The notes beneath the pieces were generated by a model, which worked only from the letters and a program-made list of their open reading frames with translations, ran no database searches and had not been told where the DNA came from. From assembly GCA_045586595.1 (NCBI GenBank), contig JAZNAQ010000026.1, positions 1 through 64,000 of the forward strand: a stretch of 64,000 nucleotides of DNA, written 5' to 3'. The position numbers and the translations under genes are program-made. The DNA comes from SIG480 sp045586595 (lineage in GTDB: Bacteria; Bacillota; Clostridia; Oscillospirales; JAAYXM01). Positions 43,772-52,669 of this stretch are shown piece by piece; within the stretch, counting starts at the first letter, position 1, and each line of letters starts with the position of its first letter.

Positions 43772-44923
43772 GTGAATTTGCAAAAGCTTAAACTTATGAC
43801 GATTATCGGTACTCGTCCGGAGATTATCCGTCTTTCTGAGGTTATAAAGGCGTGCGATAAATATTTTGAACAGATTTTAGTCCACACAGGGCAGAACTAT
43901 GACTATAACCTTAATCAGGTTTTCTTTGATGATTTAGGTCTCCGTGCGCCGGATTACTATTTGAACTCTGTAGGTTCTCACCTTGGCGAAACGATAGGGA
44001 ATATCATTGCAAAAGCTTATGAGCTTATGGTTGATGTAAAGCCTGATGCCCTTTTGGTTTTGGGTGATACCAACTCATGTCTTTCTGTTATTGCGGCAAA
44101 GCGTTTGCATATCCCGATATTCCATATGGAAGCAGGAAACCGGTGCTTTGATGAGTGCTTGCCTGAGGAGACAAACCGCAGAATAGTGGATGTTACAGCT
44201 GATGTGAATATGTGTTATTCTGAGCACGCTCGCCGTTATCTCAATGCAGCGGGTGTGGCAAAAGAACGCACATATGTAACCGGCTCACCCATGGCAGAAG
44301 TCTTGCGCGCAAATCTTGAAAAAATCAAAGCAAGTGATATTCTTACAAAACTTGGCCTTGAGAAGAAAAAGTATATTTTGCTTTCTGCTCACAGAGAAGA
44401 GAATATTGATACAGAGAAAAACTTCTTCTCACTCATGAACGCTGTAAATGCAATGGCTGAAAAGTACGATATGCCGATTCTTTATTCTTGCCATCCGCGA
44501 AGCAAGAAGTTTATTGAGGCCCGCGGTTTTGAGTTTGACAAGCGCGTAATTCAGCACGAGCCGCTCGGCTTCCATGATTACAATAATCTTCAGATGAATG
44601 CATATGCAGTTGTGTCCGATAGCGGAACGCTTCCGGAGGAGAGTAGTTTCTATCTATCTGTCGGAAATCCGTTCCCTGCAATATGCATAAGAACATCCAC
44701 CGAGCGCCCGGAAGCGCTTGATGACGGCAACTTCATACTTGCAGGAATAACAACGGAGCAGGTTCTTCAGGCGGTTGACGTTGCGGTATCGATGAACGAT
44801 AACGGCGATTTTGGAATACCGGTAGAGAACTATGTTGACGAAAACGTCAGCGTTAAAGCTGTCAAGATAATTCAGAGCTATACAGGCATTGTTAACAAAA
44901 TGGTCTGGCGAAAAGATATGTAA
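43772..44923 (+). CDS. capG: UDP-N-acetylglucosamine 2-epimerase (CapG-like)
   Basis: Non-hydrolysing 2-epimerase; here probably the last step to UDP-L-FucNAc. The protein is 383 residues, GTG start at 43772 with GAGGAG upstream. IIGTRPEIIRLSEV, HTGQNYD, HMEAGNRCFD and SDSGTLPEESSF match the CapG group rather than WecB (HVEAGLRT). Last gene of the main polysaccharide operon, closed by a strong terminator. Confidence 0.92.
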   Translation: MNLQKLKLMTIIGTRPEIIRLSEVIKACDKYFEQILVHTGQNYDYNLNQVFFDDLGLRAPDYYLNSVGSHLGETIGNIIAKAYELMVDVKPDALLVLGDTNSCLSVIAAKRLHIPIFHMEAGNRCFDECLPEETNRRIVDVTADVNMCYSEHARRYLNAAGVAKERTYVTGSPMAEVLRANLEKIKASDILTKLGLEKKKYILLSAHREENIDTEKNFFSLMNAVNAMAEKYDMPILYSCHPRSKKFIEARGFEFDKRVIQHEPLGFHDYNNLQMNAYAVVSDSGTLPEESSFYLSVGNPFPAICIRTSTERPEALDDGNFILAGITTEQVLQAVDVAVSMNDNGDFGIPVENYVDENVSVKAVKIIQSYTGIVNKMVWRKDM

Positions 44924-44928
44924 AAATA

Positions 44929-44970
44929 AAAGAGGATACATCTTCCGTGTGGTTGAGGTATCCTCTTTGT
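44929..44970. terminator. Bidirectional terminator after capG
   Basis: AAGAGGATAC (about 44930-44939) pairs with GTATCCTCTT (44958-44967); loop of 18 bases, T-rich on both sides. It also ends the convergent phage-tail-like genes. Confidence 0.8.
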
Positions 44971-44976
44971 GTGTTT

Positions 44977-45756
44977 TTATATGAGTGAAAAAGTCCAGTT
45001 TGGTTTACTTGCGATTAGAGAAGCCCATTCTTCCGGCGTGAAGGCTTCTTCTTTTGCGGATTTTTTCAAGGTCAAGGTTTGTTCCGTTGCTGTCGGTGAC
45101 AAGTGCTCAATGATGTTTGTTATGCTTGTGCGGCTTAGTGGACACCATTGGAAATTAATAGAGTTTCCGATAACTCCTTCAAATGTAATATTTGCGAGAG
45201 AGTCAGCGCGCTCAAACATGCTGTTGTGGAACTTTGTTGTGCCCTCATCATTAACGATAATCTTATCTATTGTGTGAAGATAATAACAGTAAGAAAACAT
45301 GCTTGATGTGTTGGCTGTGGCAATGGCAAAGTTTGAGTGCGTCAGGTGGATTTCGCCTAGGTGTGTTATTTTTGCTTCTGCGAATGTATAGTAAAAAGTG
45401 CTTGCTCCACTAAAATCCAATGCAACTCCGCACTCTTTTAATCTTTTGACTAAATCTGTAACAGCACACCCTTTAAATGCCATATAGCAGTTTCCGAGAA
45501 TAATATCGTATTTGGGTTTGAATGTTATATCATTCCATCCTGCACCAGAAAATAAGTTTGTTCCGTTTGTATATCCTTTTGCAATAGGGTGGCTGTCCCA
45601 AAACCTGTCGTACTCTGCCTTTTTTCCTGCTTCGTATACATCGTCAATCCCGATTGGCATTTCTGTTGGTTTGAATTTTGTAGCTATCCCTGTTTTCTCA
45701 CGGATTTTGTTGGCTATGTCGGTAAGTGTGGATAAATTTATTATATATTTACTCAT
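44977..45756 (-). CDS. Phage tail-associated / surface repeat protein
   Basis: The protein is 259 residues. The first 50 residues (LTDIANKIREKTG, PTEMPIGIDDVY) are the short helical module found before leucine-rich or tail-fibre domains of Firmicutes phages. The rest resembles BspA-type irregular repeats. No signal peptide. It overlaps the upstream gene by 4 bases (ATGA), so translation is coupled. Likely a tail tip or fibre component; without other phage genes its present role is unclear. Confidence 0.7.
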   Translation of the reverse strand: MSKYIINLSTLTDIANKIREKTGIATKFKPTEMPIGIDDVYEAGKKAEYDRFWDSHPIAKGYTNGTNLFSGAGWNDITFKPKYDIILGNCYMAFKGCAVTDLVKRLKECGVALDFSGASTFYYTFAEAKITHLGEIHLTHSNFAIATANTSSMFSYCYYLHTIDKIIVNDEGTTKFHNSMFERADSLANITFEGVIGNSINFQWCPLSRTSITNIIEHLSPTATEQTLTLKKSAKEEAFTPEEWASLIASKPNWTFSLI

Positions 45757-46418
45757 ACACTTACCTCCTCGGCAATAGGAAGCGCATCGAGCACCGAGTT
45801 GACGATATTTTCTTTATCAGCTTCTGTCCAGTACTCCACTCCTCGCTGGGGTGTGTAACCGTCCGCGCCTTTTTCCCCTGTATCGCCTTTTTCACCCTTG
45901 TCTCCTTTGCTTCCTTTCGTTCCGTTGCTTACTTGAAAGATGCTTACATCTCCGTTGGTTAGCGTTATGGTAAGAACATTGACACCGCCGTCCTCGGTTG
46001 ACGTTACTGTTTGTTCAATGCTGTCTATAACAACCTTGTCAATAATGTCGTCTATCCAGTCGGGGCGCACGGTGCCGGCCTGCGTTTCGTTTGTTTGGAT
46101 TGATTTTTCAATCTTAACCGTGAAAGTTTTAGATTTCCCGATAATGTCATCAATGTAGGCCCGCACTTCTAGATTACCTTCACCGGATTTTTCTACATCG
46201 TAAGCCTCGGGCGTCCAGGAGAGAATGTTTTCGTTTCGGGATACAGGTACTGGGTATGTTATTCCGTCTGGGCGCGAATATATGATTTTGTATTCGGCAT
46301 CTTCATCAATCCAGCCGGATACGTCAATGTTGATTGTTCGGAATTTGTTTTCTCCGGCTAGGCCTAACTCTATAAGCGCATTGTCACCTATATGTATTTC
46401 GTTTATTCTTTTGTTCAT
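45753..46418 (-). CDS. Phage baseplate/tail-fibre-like protein with collagen-like segment
   Basis: The protein is 221 residues. The N-terminal about 110 residues look like a BppU-type baseplate domain, then a linker, then Gly-x-y triplets (GSKGDKGEKGDTGEKGADG, about 170-188) and GYTPQRGVEYWTEADKENI, a common ending of Firmicutes phage tail fibres. No signal peptide. Two-gene unit with the previous protein; there are no capsid, portal or lysis genes within reach. Confidence 0.78.
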   Translation of the reverse strand: MNKRINEIHIGDNALIELGLAGENKFRTINIDVSGWIDEDAEYKIIYSRPDGITYPVPVSRNENILSWTPEAYDVEKSGEGNLEVRAYIDDIIGKSKTFTVKIEKSIQTNETQAGTVRPDWIDDIIDKVVIDSIEQTVTSTEDGGVNVLTITLTNGDVSIFQVSNGTKGSKGDKGEKGDTGEKGADGYTPQRGVEYWTEADKENIVNSVLDALPIAEEVSV

Positions 46419-46530
46419 TTAATCTTCCTTTCTTCTTTGTTGTTGTCTGTAATTTGTGTGCTTGTGAATTTCTGTTTTTAAAAAGTATTGCTCTAAGGTA
46501 TGCTCATGTTTGACTCTCCTCCCTGTATAA

Positions 46531-46549
46531 ATATCATTTCAAATGATAT
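46531..46549 (-). promoter_or_regulatory. Palindromic operator candidate of the tail-like genes
   Basis: ATATCATTT-C-AAATGATAT is a perfect 9-bp dyad with one central base, located at the expected transcription start of the minus-strand promoter at 46556-46584. The rest of 46,419-46,696 holds the two promoters and no gene. Confidence 0.55.
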
Positions 46550-46555
46550 TGACAA

Positions 46556-46584
46556 ATAATACTACAACTTTAAATTGTTGTCAA
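46556..46584 (-). promoter_or_regulatory. Promoter of the tail-like genes
   Basis: On the minus strand TTGACA (complement of 46579-46584), 17 bases, TATTAT (complement of 46556-46561). Confidence 0.65.
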
Positions 46585-46610
46585 TACTAAAAAGATGTGT
46601 AAAATATTTA

Positions 46611-46639
46611 TTGTACATAAAGCGAAATTGTGATACAAT
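46611..46639 (+). promoter_or_regulatory. Promoter of wecB
   Basis: TTGTAC (46611-46616), 17 bases, TACAAT (46634-46639), about 57 bases before the start codon. Confidence 0.65.
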
Positions 46640-46696
46640 AAATATAATTTTATAAGATGATTTTGTGGCGAAATAATTTGTTGTGAGGTATAAACT

Positions 46697-47791
46697 ATGA
46701 AAAAAGTAATGCTCGTTTTCGGAACAAGACCTGAGGCGATTAAAATGTGCCCGCTTGTTAATGAGCTTAAGAGCAGAGAAAACATACAAACTATTGTGTG
46801 TGTTACAGGGCAGCACCGCCAGATGCTCGACCAGGTTCTGGATGCTTTCGGTGTAGTTCCTGACTATGACCTTTCTGTCATGAAGGACAAGCAGACGCTT
46901 TTTGATATTACAACAAACATATTGATGAAGATTAAAGATGTTCTCGAAGAGGTTAAACCGGATGTTGTTCTTGTGCATGGTGATACATCAACTACGTTTG
47001 TAACGGCTCTCGCTTGCTTCTATCTTCAGATTCCGGTCGGTCACGTTGAGGCGGGGCTTCGTACATATAACATATACAGTCCGTTTCCTGAGGAGTTTAA
47101 CCGCCAGGCGGTATCCATTGTTTCTAAATACAACTTTGCACCAACTGAAATGTCAAAGAAGAACCTTCTCGCTGAAGGGCGTGATGAAAGCACAATCTAT
47201 GTAACGGGTAACACAGCGATTGATGCGCTCAAAACAACGGTACGTGATGACTATAACCACCCCGAGCTTGAGTGGGCGAAGGACAGCCGCCTTATTATGA
47301 TAACGGCACACCGCCGCGAAAATCTCGGTGAGCCTATGCATAATATGTTCCGCGCAATCCGTCGTATAATCGACGAAAACCCTGATGTCAAGGCTATATA
47401 CCCGATTCATATGAACCCGCTTGTTCGCAAGGCGGCTGATGAGGAACTTGGCGATTGTGACCGCATACACATTATAGAGCCGCTCGAGGTTCTTGACTTC
47501 CACAACTTCCTTGCAAGGAGCTTTTTGATTCTTACAGACTCCGGTGGCATTCAGGAGGAGGCTCCGTCTCTTGGTAAGCCTGTTCTCGTTATGCGCGATA
47601 CTACAGAACGCCCTGAGGGTATTGCGGCAGGTACATTAAAGCTTGTCGGAACTGATGAAGATGTAATTTATAATAATTTCAAACTCTTGCTTGAGGACGA
47701 GAATGCATATAACGCTATGTCGCATGCAAGCAATCCGTATGGTGATGGTTTTGCAAGTAAACGAATTGCAGACGTTTTAGAAGCAGAGTAA
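46697..47791 (+). CDS. wecB: UDP-N-acetylglucosamine 2-epimerase, WecB/MnaA type
   Basis: Interconverts UDP-GlcNAc and UDP-ManNAc for cell-wall or capsule glycans. The protein is 364 residues. FGTRPEAIKMCPL, VTGQHRQMLD, HVEAGLRT and LTDSGGIQEEAPS match the WecB group. It is the second epimerase of the family in the window, with its own promoter and terminator, so it is probably the housekeeping copy for wall teichoic acid or linkage units. Confidence 0.95.
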   Translation: MKKVMLVFGTRPEAIKMCPLVNELKSRENIQTIVCVTGQHRQMLDQVLDAFGVVPDYDLSVMKDKQTLFDITTNILMKIKDVLEEVKPDVVLVHGDTSTTFVTALACFYLQIPVGHVEAGLRTYNIYSPFPEEFNRQAVSIVSKYNFAPTEMSKKNLLAEGRDESTIYVTGNTAIDALKTTVRDDYNHPELEWAKDSRLIMITAHRRENLGEPMHNMFRAIRRIIDENPDVKAIYPIHMNPLVRKAADEELGDCDRIHIIEPLEVLDFHNFLARSFLILTDSGGIQEEAPSLGKPVLVMRDTTERPEGIAAGTLKLVGTDEDVIYNNFKLLLEDENAYNAMSHASNPYGDGFASKRIADVLEAE

Positions 47792-47820
47792 TTGATACTA
47801 CGATGTAAAAGTAAATAACA

Positions 47821-47849
47821 AAAACGGTTGATTGAACGTCAACCGTTTT
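47821..47849 (+). terminator. Terminator of wecB
   Basis: AAAACGGTTGA (47821-47831) pairs with TCAACCGTTTT (47839-47849), loop 7. Confidence 0.88.
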
Positions 47850-47876
47850 AACTTTGTATATCTTTGGGAGAACATA

Positions 47877-48758
47877 ATGAAAAAACTTGATACTTTTGCA
47901 AAGCTTGCTTTGCTTTTGGCTACGCTTATCTGGGGGACGTCGTTTGTTATAATTAAAGATGCGGTTAACCTTATCTCGCCAAACTATCTGATGGCATTAA
48001 GGTTTACAGGCGCTTGTGTGCTCTTATCTGTTATATTCTATAAGCGCATGCAGAACGTGACTTTACAAATGTTGTGCCAAGGTGCGGTAATAGGTGTGTT
48101 TTTATATCTTGCTTACTACTGGCAGACCTTGGGGATAGTGTATACAACACCGGGCAAGAATGCGTTTCTTACGGCATTTTATTGCGTGCTTGTTCCGTTT
48201 TTGGCGTGGGCTTCAAAAGGCTCACGACCGGACAGATGGAATATTATAGCGGCTATTATGTGTATAACGGGTATAGGGCTTATCTCTCTTAAAAGCGATT
48301 TCACAATGGGAAAAGGCGACTTTTACACACTCATCGGAGGTTTTTTCTTTGCGTGCCATATGGTTGCGGTGTCAAAGTTCGTAGGTGAAAAAGACCCTAT
48401 AGTGATGACTGTTTTGCAGTTTGCCTCTGCCGGTGTGTGCTTCTGGATAACGAGCTTAATAACAGAAGGTGCGCCGAGAGCGGTTTCGCCGGATGTTTTG
48501 TTGTCTATTATTTATTTGTGCTTGTTCTGTACTGCAGCGGCTCTTCTGTTGCAGAATTTCGGGCAGAAGCATACCGCGCCATCTGCGGCAGCGCTTTTAT
48601 TAAGCCTTGAATCCGTTTTTGGTACACTCTTTTCAGCACTGCTCGGCAGGGAAGAGTTGACTCTACGAATGGTGTGCGGTTTTATAACGATTTTCCTTTC
48701 GATAGTTGTTTCTGAGACAAAGCTTTCGTTTTTAAAGCATAAAACAGGAGTGAAGTAA
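47877..48758 (+). CDS. EamA/DMT-family transporter
   Basis: The protein is 293 residues from ATG 47877 (GGGAG upstream); longer readings would run through the wecB terminator. Ten membrane segments in two EamA repeats; LLLATLIWGTSFVIIKDA opens the first. Drug/metabolite exporters of this kind have broad or unknown substrates. The stop codon directly abuts the PAP2 start. Confidence 0.88.
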   Translation: MKKLDTFAKLALLLATLIWGTSFVIIKDAVNLISPNYLMALRFTGACVLLSVIFYKRMQNVTLQMLCQGAVIGVFLYLAYYWQTLGIVYTTPGKNAFLTAFYCVLVPFLAWASKGSRPDRWNIIAAIMCITGIGLISLKSDFTMGKGDFYTLIGGFFFACHMVAVSKFVGEKDPIVMTVLQFASAGVCFWITSLITEGAPRAVSPDVLLSIIYLCLFCTAAALLLQNFGQKHTAPSAAALLLSLESVFGTLFSALLGREELTLRMVCGFITIFLSIVVSETKLSFLKHKTGVK

Positions 48759-49298
48759 ATGAATGTTATTGAAACAATAGATAACTTTCTTCCGAATGTT
48801 TTTCAAGGAATAGCAACCCCCTTCTTAGATACCTTTATGGTTTTTGTAACCAGTCTTGGTGATGGAGGATTGGTCTGGGTTGCTGTGATAATGGCACTTC
48901 TTATATCCAAGAAATATCGCAAAGTCGGCATTGCGGCAGCTTTTTCTCTTGCACTTTGCTTTTTTACCGGAAACTATATGATAAAGCCGTTAATCGGCAG
49001 AATACGACCGTGCAATTTATATCCTGAGCTTCGTATGATTGTTCCGCCTATGACGGATTTTTCATTTCCGTCTATGCATACGGCGACGGCGTTTTCTGTA
49101 GCAACTGTTCTTGCTTTTTATAACAAGAAAATGGGTATACCGGCGATTGTTCTTTCTATACTTATTGCGCTTTCCCGTGTGTATTTGAATTTACACTTTA
49201 CCACCGATATAATTTGCGGGGCAGTGTACGGAGCGGTTATTGCATATGTTGTAGATTTTACTGTTAAAAAGTTGAAATTTGATAGAGCCAACTATTGA
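48759..49298 (+). CDS. PAP2-family membrane phosphatase
   Basis: The protein is 179 residues with five or six membrane segments. The three phosphatase motifs are present: KPLIGRIRP, PSMHT (Ser/Met in place of the usual PSGH) and SRVYLNLHFTTD. Enzymes of this type dephosphorylate undecaprenyl pyrophosphate or lipid phosphates outside the membrane. Coupled to the EamA gene with no gap. Confidence 0.88.
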   Translation: MNVIETIDNFLPNVFQGIATPFLDTFMVFVTSLGDGGLVWVAVIMALLISKKYRKVGIAAAFSLALCFFTGNYMIKPLIGRIRPCNLYPELRMIVPPMTDFSFPSMHTATAFSVATVLAFYNKKMGIPAIVLSILIALSRVYLNLHFTTDIICGAVYGAVIAYVVDFTVKKLKFDRANY

Positions 49299-49323
49299 AT
49301 TTTATGTAGAAACATTATATAAT
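49295..49323 (+). promoter_or_regulatory. Promoter of glyA-rarA
   Basis: TTGAAT (49295-49300), 17 bases, TATAAT (49318-49323). The -35 box overlaps the stop codon of the PAP2 gene. Confidence 0.65.
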
Positions 49324-49356
49324 ATAAATTAAATAATTATGGTTAGGAGAGTTCAA

Positions 49357-50598
49357 ATGATTAAAGAGAATATCGAATTTCTTAAAGAATATGACTCTGA
49401 CCTTGGCCTTGCTGTTGAGTCTGAATTTAACAGACAGCGCAGCAATATTGAGCTTATTGCGTCAGAAAACTTTGTCAGTCCTGCAGTTCTTGCCGCTGCG
49501 GGAACTGTACTTACAAACAAGTATGCAGAGGGGCTTCCCGGTAAGCGTTATTACGGCGGCTGCGAGTGTGTAGACGTTGTAGAGAGAATTGCACAGGAGC
49601 GGGCTCTCGAGCTTTTTGGTGCAGACCATGTCAATGTTCAGCCGCATAGCGGAGCTTCTGCTAATATGGCTGTCTACTTCTCGCTTGTAAAGCCCGGCGA
49701 TACAGTTATGGGCATGAACCTCAGCGAGGGTGGACACCTCACTCACGGAAGCCCTGTAAACATTTCGGGTTCATACTACAATATTGTTCCTTACGGTGTT
49801 GACCCCGAAACACATCGTATTGATTATGATAAGCTTGAAAAGACAGCAAAAGAATGTCAGCCCAAGATGATTATTGCAGGCGCGTCTGCATATCCGCGTA
49901 TCATAGACTTTGAGCGTTTTTCACACATTGCAAAGTCTGTCGGCGCATACCTGATGGTTGATATGGCTCATATTGCGGGTCTTGTAGCAGCGGGTGTTCA
50001 TCCGAGCCCGGTCCCGTATGCCGATGTTGTTACAACTACAACACATAAAACTCTTCGCGGCCCGCGTGGCGGCATTATCCTCTGTAAGGAAGAGCTTGCA
50101 AAGCAGATTGATAAGGCTGTTTTCCCGGGTACTATGGGCGGCCCGCTTATGCACATTATTGCGGCAAAGGCAGTTTGCTTCGGCGAAGCGTTGAAGCCCG
50201 AGTTTACGGCTTACCAGAAGAAGGTAGTTGCAAATGCTTCAGTTCTTGCAAACGCTCTTCTTCAGTGCGGTTTCGATCTTGTTTCGGGCGGCACTGACAA
50301 CCATCTTATGCTCGTTGATTTGCGCAAGTTCTCTATTACCGGCAAGGAGCTCGAGCATAGACTTGATGAGGTTGGTATTACTCTTAACAAGAACTCAATC
50401 CCGAATGACCCGGAGAAGCCGTTTGTTACAAGCGGCGTAAGAATAGGTACTCCTGCAGTTACAAGCCGCGGTTTCGGTGAAACCGATATGGCTGAGATTG
50501 CACGCCTTATCCATCTTACAGCAACGGCATTTGAGACGAAGAAGGATTACATACGCGATTGCGTAAAGGCACTCTGCGATAAGTATCCGCTTTACTAA
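49357..50598 (+). CDS. glyA: Serine hydroxymethyltransferase
   Basis: Converts serine and tetrahydrofolate to glycine and methylene-THF. The protein is 413 residues from ATG 49357 (TTAGGAGAG upstream). VQPHSGASAN, DMAHIAGLVA and the PLP-lysine segment TTTTHKTLRGPRGG are in place. Ordinary housekeeping enzyme, followed after 27 bases by rarA. Confidence 0.96.
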   Translation: MIKENIEFLKEYDSDLGLAVESEFNRQRSNIELIASENFVSPAVLAAAGTVLTNKYAEGLPGKRYYGGCECVDVVERIAQERALELFGADHVNVQPHSGASANMAVYFSLVKPGDTVMGMNLSEGGHLTHGSPVNISGSYYNIVPYGVDPETHRIDYDKLEKTAKECQPKMIIAGASAYPRIIDFERFSHIAKSVGAYLMVDMAHIAGLVAAGVHPSPVPYADVVTTTTHKTLRGPRGGIILCKEELAKQIDKAVFPGTMGGPLMHIIAAKAVCFGEALKPEFTAYQKKVVANASVLANALLQCGFDLVSGGTDNHLMLVDLRKFSITGKELEHRLDEVGITLNKNSIPNDPEKPFVTSGVRIGTPAVTSRGFGETDMAEIARLIHLTATAFETKKDYIRDCVKALCDKYPLY

Positions 50599-50625
50599 TA
50601 TATTAAAATTTATAGGAGGCGCAGT

Positions 50626-51876
50626 ATGTACAGACCGCTTGCGGATAAAATCCGCCCTGATAACATAGATGATGTGTTCGGGCAAAAGCATATTTTGGGC
50701 GAGAATGGCATACTGCGCCGTATTATTTTGACCGGTCAGATTCCTAATATGGTTTTTTATGGGCCGAGCGGTGTAGGCAAGACGACTGTTGCCGGAATAA
50801 TTGCAAAGCATACATCACGCGAGTTTAAAAAGCTCAATGCTACAACAGCCTCCATAAATGACATAAAAGAAATTGTTGCCGGTCTTGACACTCTTCTTAC
50901 GCCAAACGGCGTTCTGCTTTATATAGATGAAATTCAGTATTTTAATAAAAAGCAGCAGCAATCGCTTTTGGAGTTTATGGAAAACGGAAAGCTTACAATT
51001 ATAGCTTCAACTACAGAAAACCCTTACTTTTATGTATACAGCGCAATTCTGTCGCGCGCCACCGTGTTTGAGTTTAAGACTGTCGAGCCGGACGATGTAC
51101 GTCTTGCGATTTGCCGTGCAGTAAAAAAACTTGACGATGAGGCTGTGTTTGAAGACGGTGTTACAGAGCATATTTCAAACGCTTGTGGCGGCGATATCAG
51201 AAAAGCGCTTAACGCAGTAGAACTTCTGTTTGACAGTGCAGCCCGCCGCGAGGGAAAGGCGTATATAACATTAGAGGATGCAAAAACTGTCACACAACGA
51301 AGTGCAATGCGTGCCGACAGAGACGGCGACAGTCACTACGATATAATGTCAGCACTTCAAAAATCCATCCGTGGTTCTGACCCCGATGCGGCGATTTATT
51401 ATCTTGCCCGTTTGCTTGAGGCCGGTGATATGCTCTCGGCGTGCAGGCGGCTTCTTGTAATTGCAAGTGAAGATGTCGGGCTTGCGTATCCGCAGGCGGT
51501 AGCGATAACTAAATCGTGTGTTGACAGTGCTTTGCAGCTTGGCATGCCGGAAGCTCGTATACCTCTTGCTGAAGCGGCAATACTTCTTGCTACATCACCC
51601 AAATCAAACTCTGCAATATGCGCGATTGATGCGGCAATCTCTGATATAAGAAATGGTTTGGGCGGAGAAGTGCCTGACCATCTGCGCGACTCACATTATT
51701 CCGGTGCGTCTAAACTCGGCAGGGGCATTACATACAAATATCCTCATTCCTATAAAAATCATTGGGTTAAACAACAATATTTACCCGATGAGGTAAAGAA
51801 CAGTAAATATTATGAATTTGGTGATAATAAGGTAGAATCTGCAACAGAAAAATACTGGAAAGAGATTAAAGGATGA
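50626..51876 (+). CDS. rarA: Replication-associated recombination protein A (MgsA/RarA)
   Basis: AAA+ ATPase acting at stalled replication forks. The protein is 416 residues. Walker A GPSGVGKTT, Walker B LLYIDEI, sensor-like IIASTTENPYF, then the C-terminal tetramerisation domain with HYSGASKLGRG. Same transcript as glyA. Length and motifs are normal. Confidence 0.93.
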   Translation: MYRPLADKIRPDNIDDVFGQKHILGENGILRRIILTGQIPNMVFYGPSGVGKTTVAGIIAKHTSREFKKLNATTASINDIKEIVAGLDTLLTPNGVLLYIDEIQYFNKKQQQSLLEFMENGKLTIIASTTENPYFYVYSAILSRATVFEFKTVEPDDVRLAICRAVKKLDDEAVFEDGVTEHISNACGGDIRKALNAVELLFDSAARREGKAYITLEDAKTVTQRSAMRADRDGDSHYDIMSALQKSIRGSDPDAAIYYLARLLEAGDMLSACRRLLVIASEDVGLAYPQAVAITKSCVDSALQLGMPEARIPLAEAAILLATSPKSNSAICAIDAAISDIRNGLGGEVPDHLRDSHYSGASKLGRGITYKYPHSYKNHWVKQQYLPDEVKNSKYYEFGDNKVESATEKYWKEIKG

Positions 51877-51878
51877 TT

Positions 51879-51912
51879 AATTCCGCAGACAGGGGATGTC
51901 TGCGGAATTTTT
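51879..51912 (+). terminator. Terminator of glyA-rarA
   Basis: AATTCCGCAGAC (51879-51890) pairs with GTCTGCGGAATT (51898-51909), then TTT. Confidence 0.88.
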
Positions 51913-51940
51913 AAGAGATATCGTTATAATTGAGCATATG

Positions 51941-51968
51941 AAAACCTCCGCCGTACGGCGGAGGTTTT
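51941..51968 (-). terminator. Terminator of the spoIIA operon
   Basis: A perfect 28-base palindrome, AAAACCTCCGCCGT and its complement, touching the sigF stop codon; effective on the minus strand and probably in both directions. Confidence 0.9.
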
Positions 51969-52669
51969 TACATTTTCTCGCGCAGGTGTTTTAGGGCAAT
52001 ACGTTCTATGCGCGATACCTGAACTTGAGAAATCCCCATTATTTTTGAGGTTTGGTCTTGGGTCATGCATTTGAAAAATCGTAGCATAATAACGATTCTT
52101 TCGCGTTGTGGGAGGTTTTCTATTGCCTGTGAAAGCGAAATGTACTCAAGTGTATTATCTTCAATTCCGCGGTTGCCGAGGAGTTCTTCAAGTGTTTGTC
52201 CATCGTCGTTTATTTCGCGGTTTAATGAGTCAGTGTATGAGGTTGCACATTCTGCTTGTGCAATTTCTTCGGGTGTCAATTCTGTCTCGCGAGCGATTTC
52301 TGAAAGGGTGGGTTCGCGTCCGAGTTGCATATAGAGCTGCTGGGAGGCGTGACGGATTTTTGTAGCCTGCTCTTTAAGCGTTCTGCTGACTTTTATGGCG
52401 CCGTCATCCCGCAGAAATCTCCGTATCTCACCTGATATTTTCGGAACTGCATATGTTGAGAATTGATTTCCGAGCGACTCGTCAAAGCCCCTGACGGCCT
52501 TTATCAGCCCCAAACATCCGAGTTGATATAAATCATCAGAATCTGTTCCTCGGCCGAGAAAACGCCTTACAATGCTCCATATTAAAGGTGAATTGTCTTT
52601 TATGATTTTTTCAAAAGCATCCTCGCTGCCGTTTTTAGCTGCACGAATGAGCTCAACAGTTTCTGTCAC
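51968..52669 (-). CDS. sigF: RNA polymerase sporulation sigma factor SigF
   Basis: Forespore-specific sigma factor. The protein is 233 residues. Region 2 has DLYQLGCLGLIKAVRGFD, region 3 begins about residue 95 (VSRTLKEQATKIRHASQQL), and region 4.2 ends with MGISQVQVSRIER. SigG is similar, but the place behind spoIIAB identifies SigF. It overlaps spoIIAB by 17 bases. Confidence 0.94.
   Translation of the reverse strand: MTETVELIRAAKNGSEDAFEKIIKDNSPLIWSIVRRFLGRGTDSDDLYQLGCLGLIKAVRGFDESLGNQFSTYAVPKISGEIRRFLRDDGAIKVSRTLKEQATKIRHASQQLYMQLGREPTLSEIARETELTPEEIAQAECATSYTDSLNREINDDGQTLEELLGNRGIEDNTLEYISLSQAIENLPQRERIVIMLRFFKCMTQDQTSKIMGISQVQVSRIERIALKHLREKM

Noticed and set aside
44977..46418. Complete prophage
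   Set aside because: Only two tail-like genes are present, bounded by a terminator and promoters; no integrase, capsid, portal or lysis genes.
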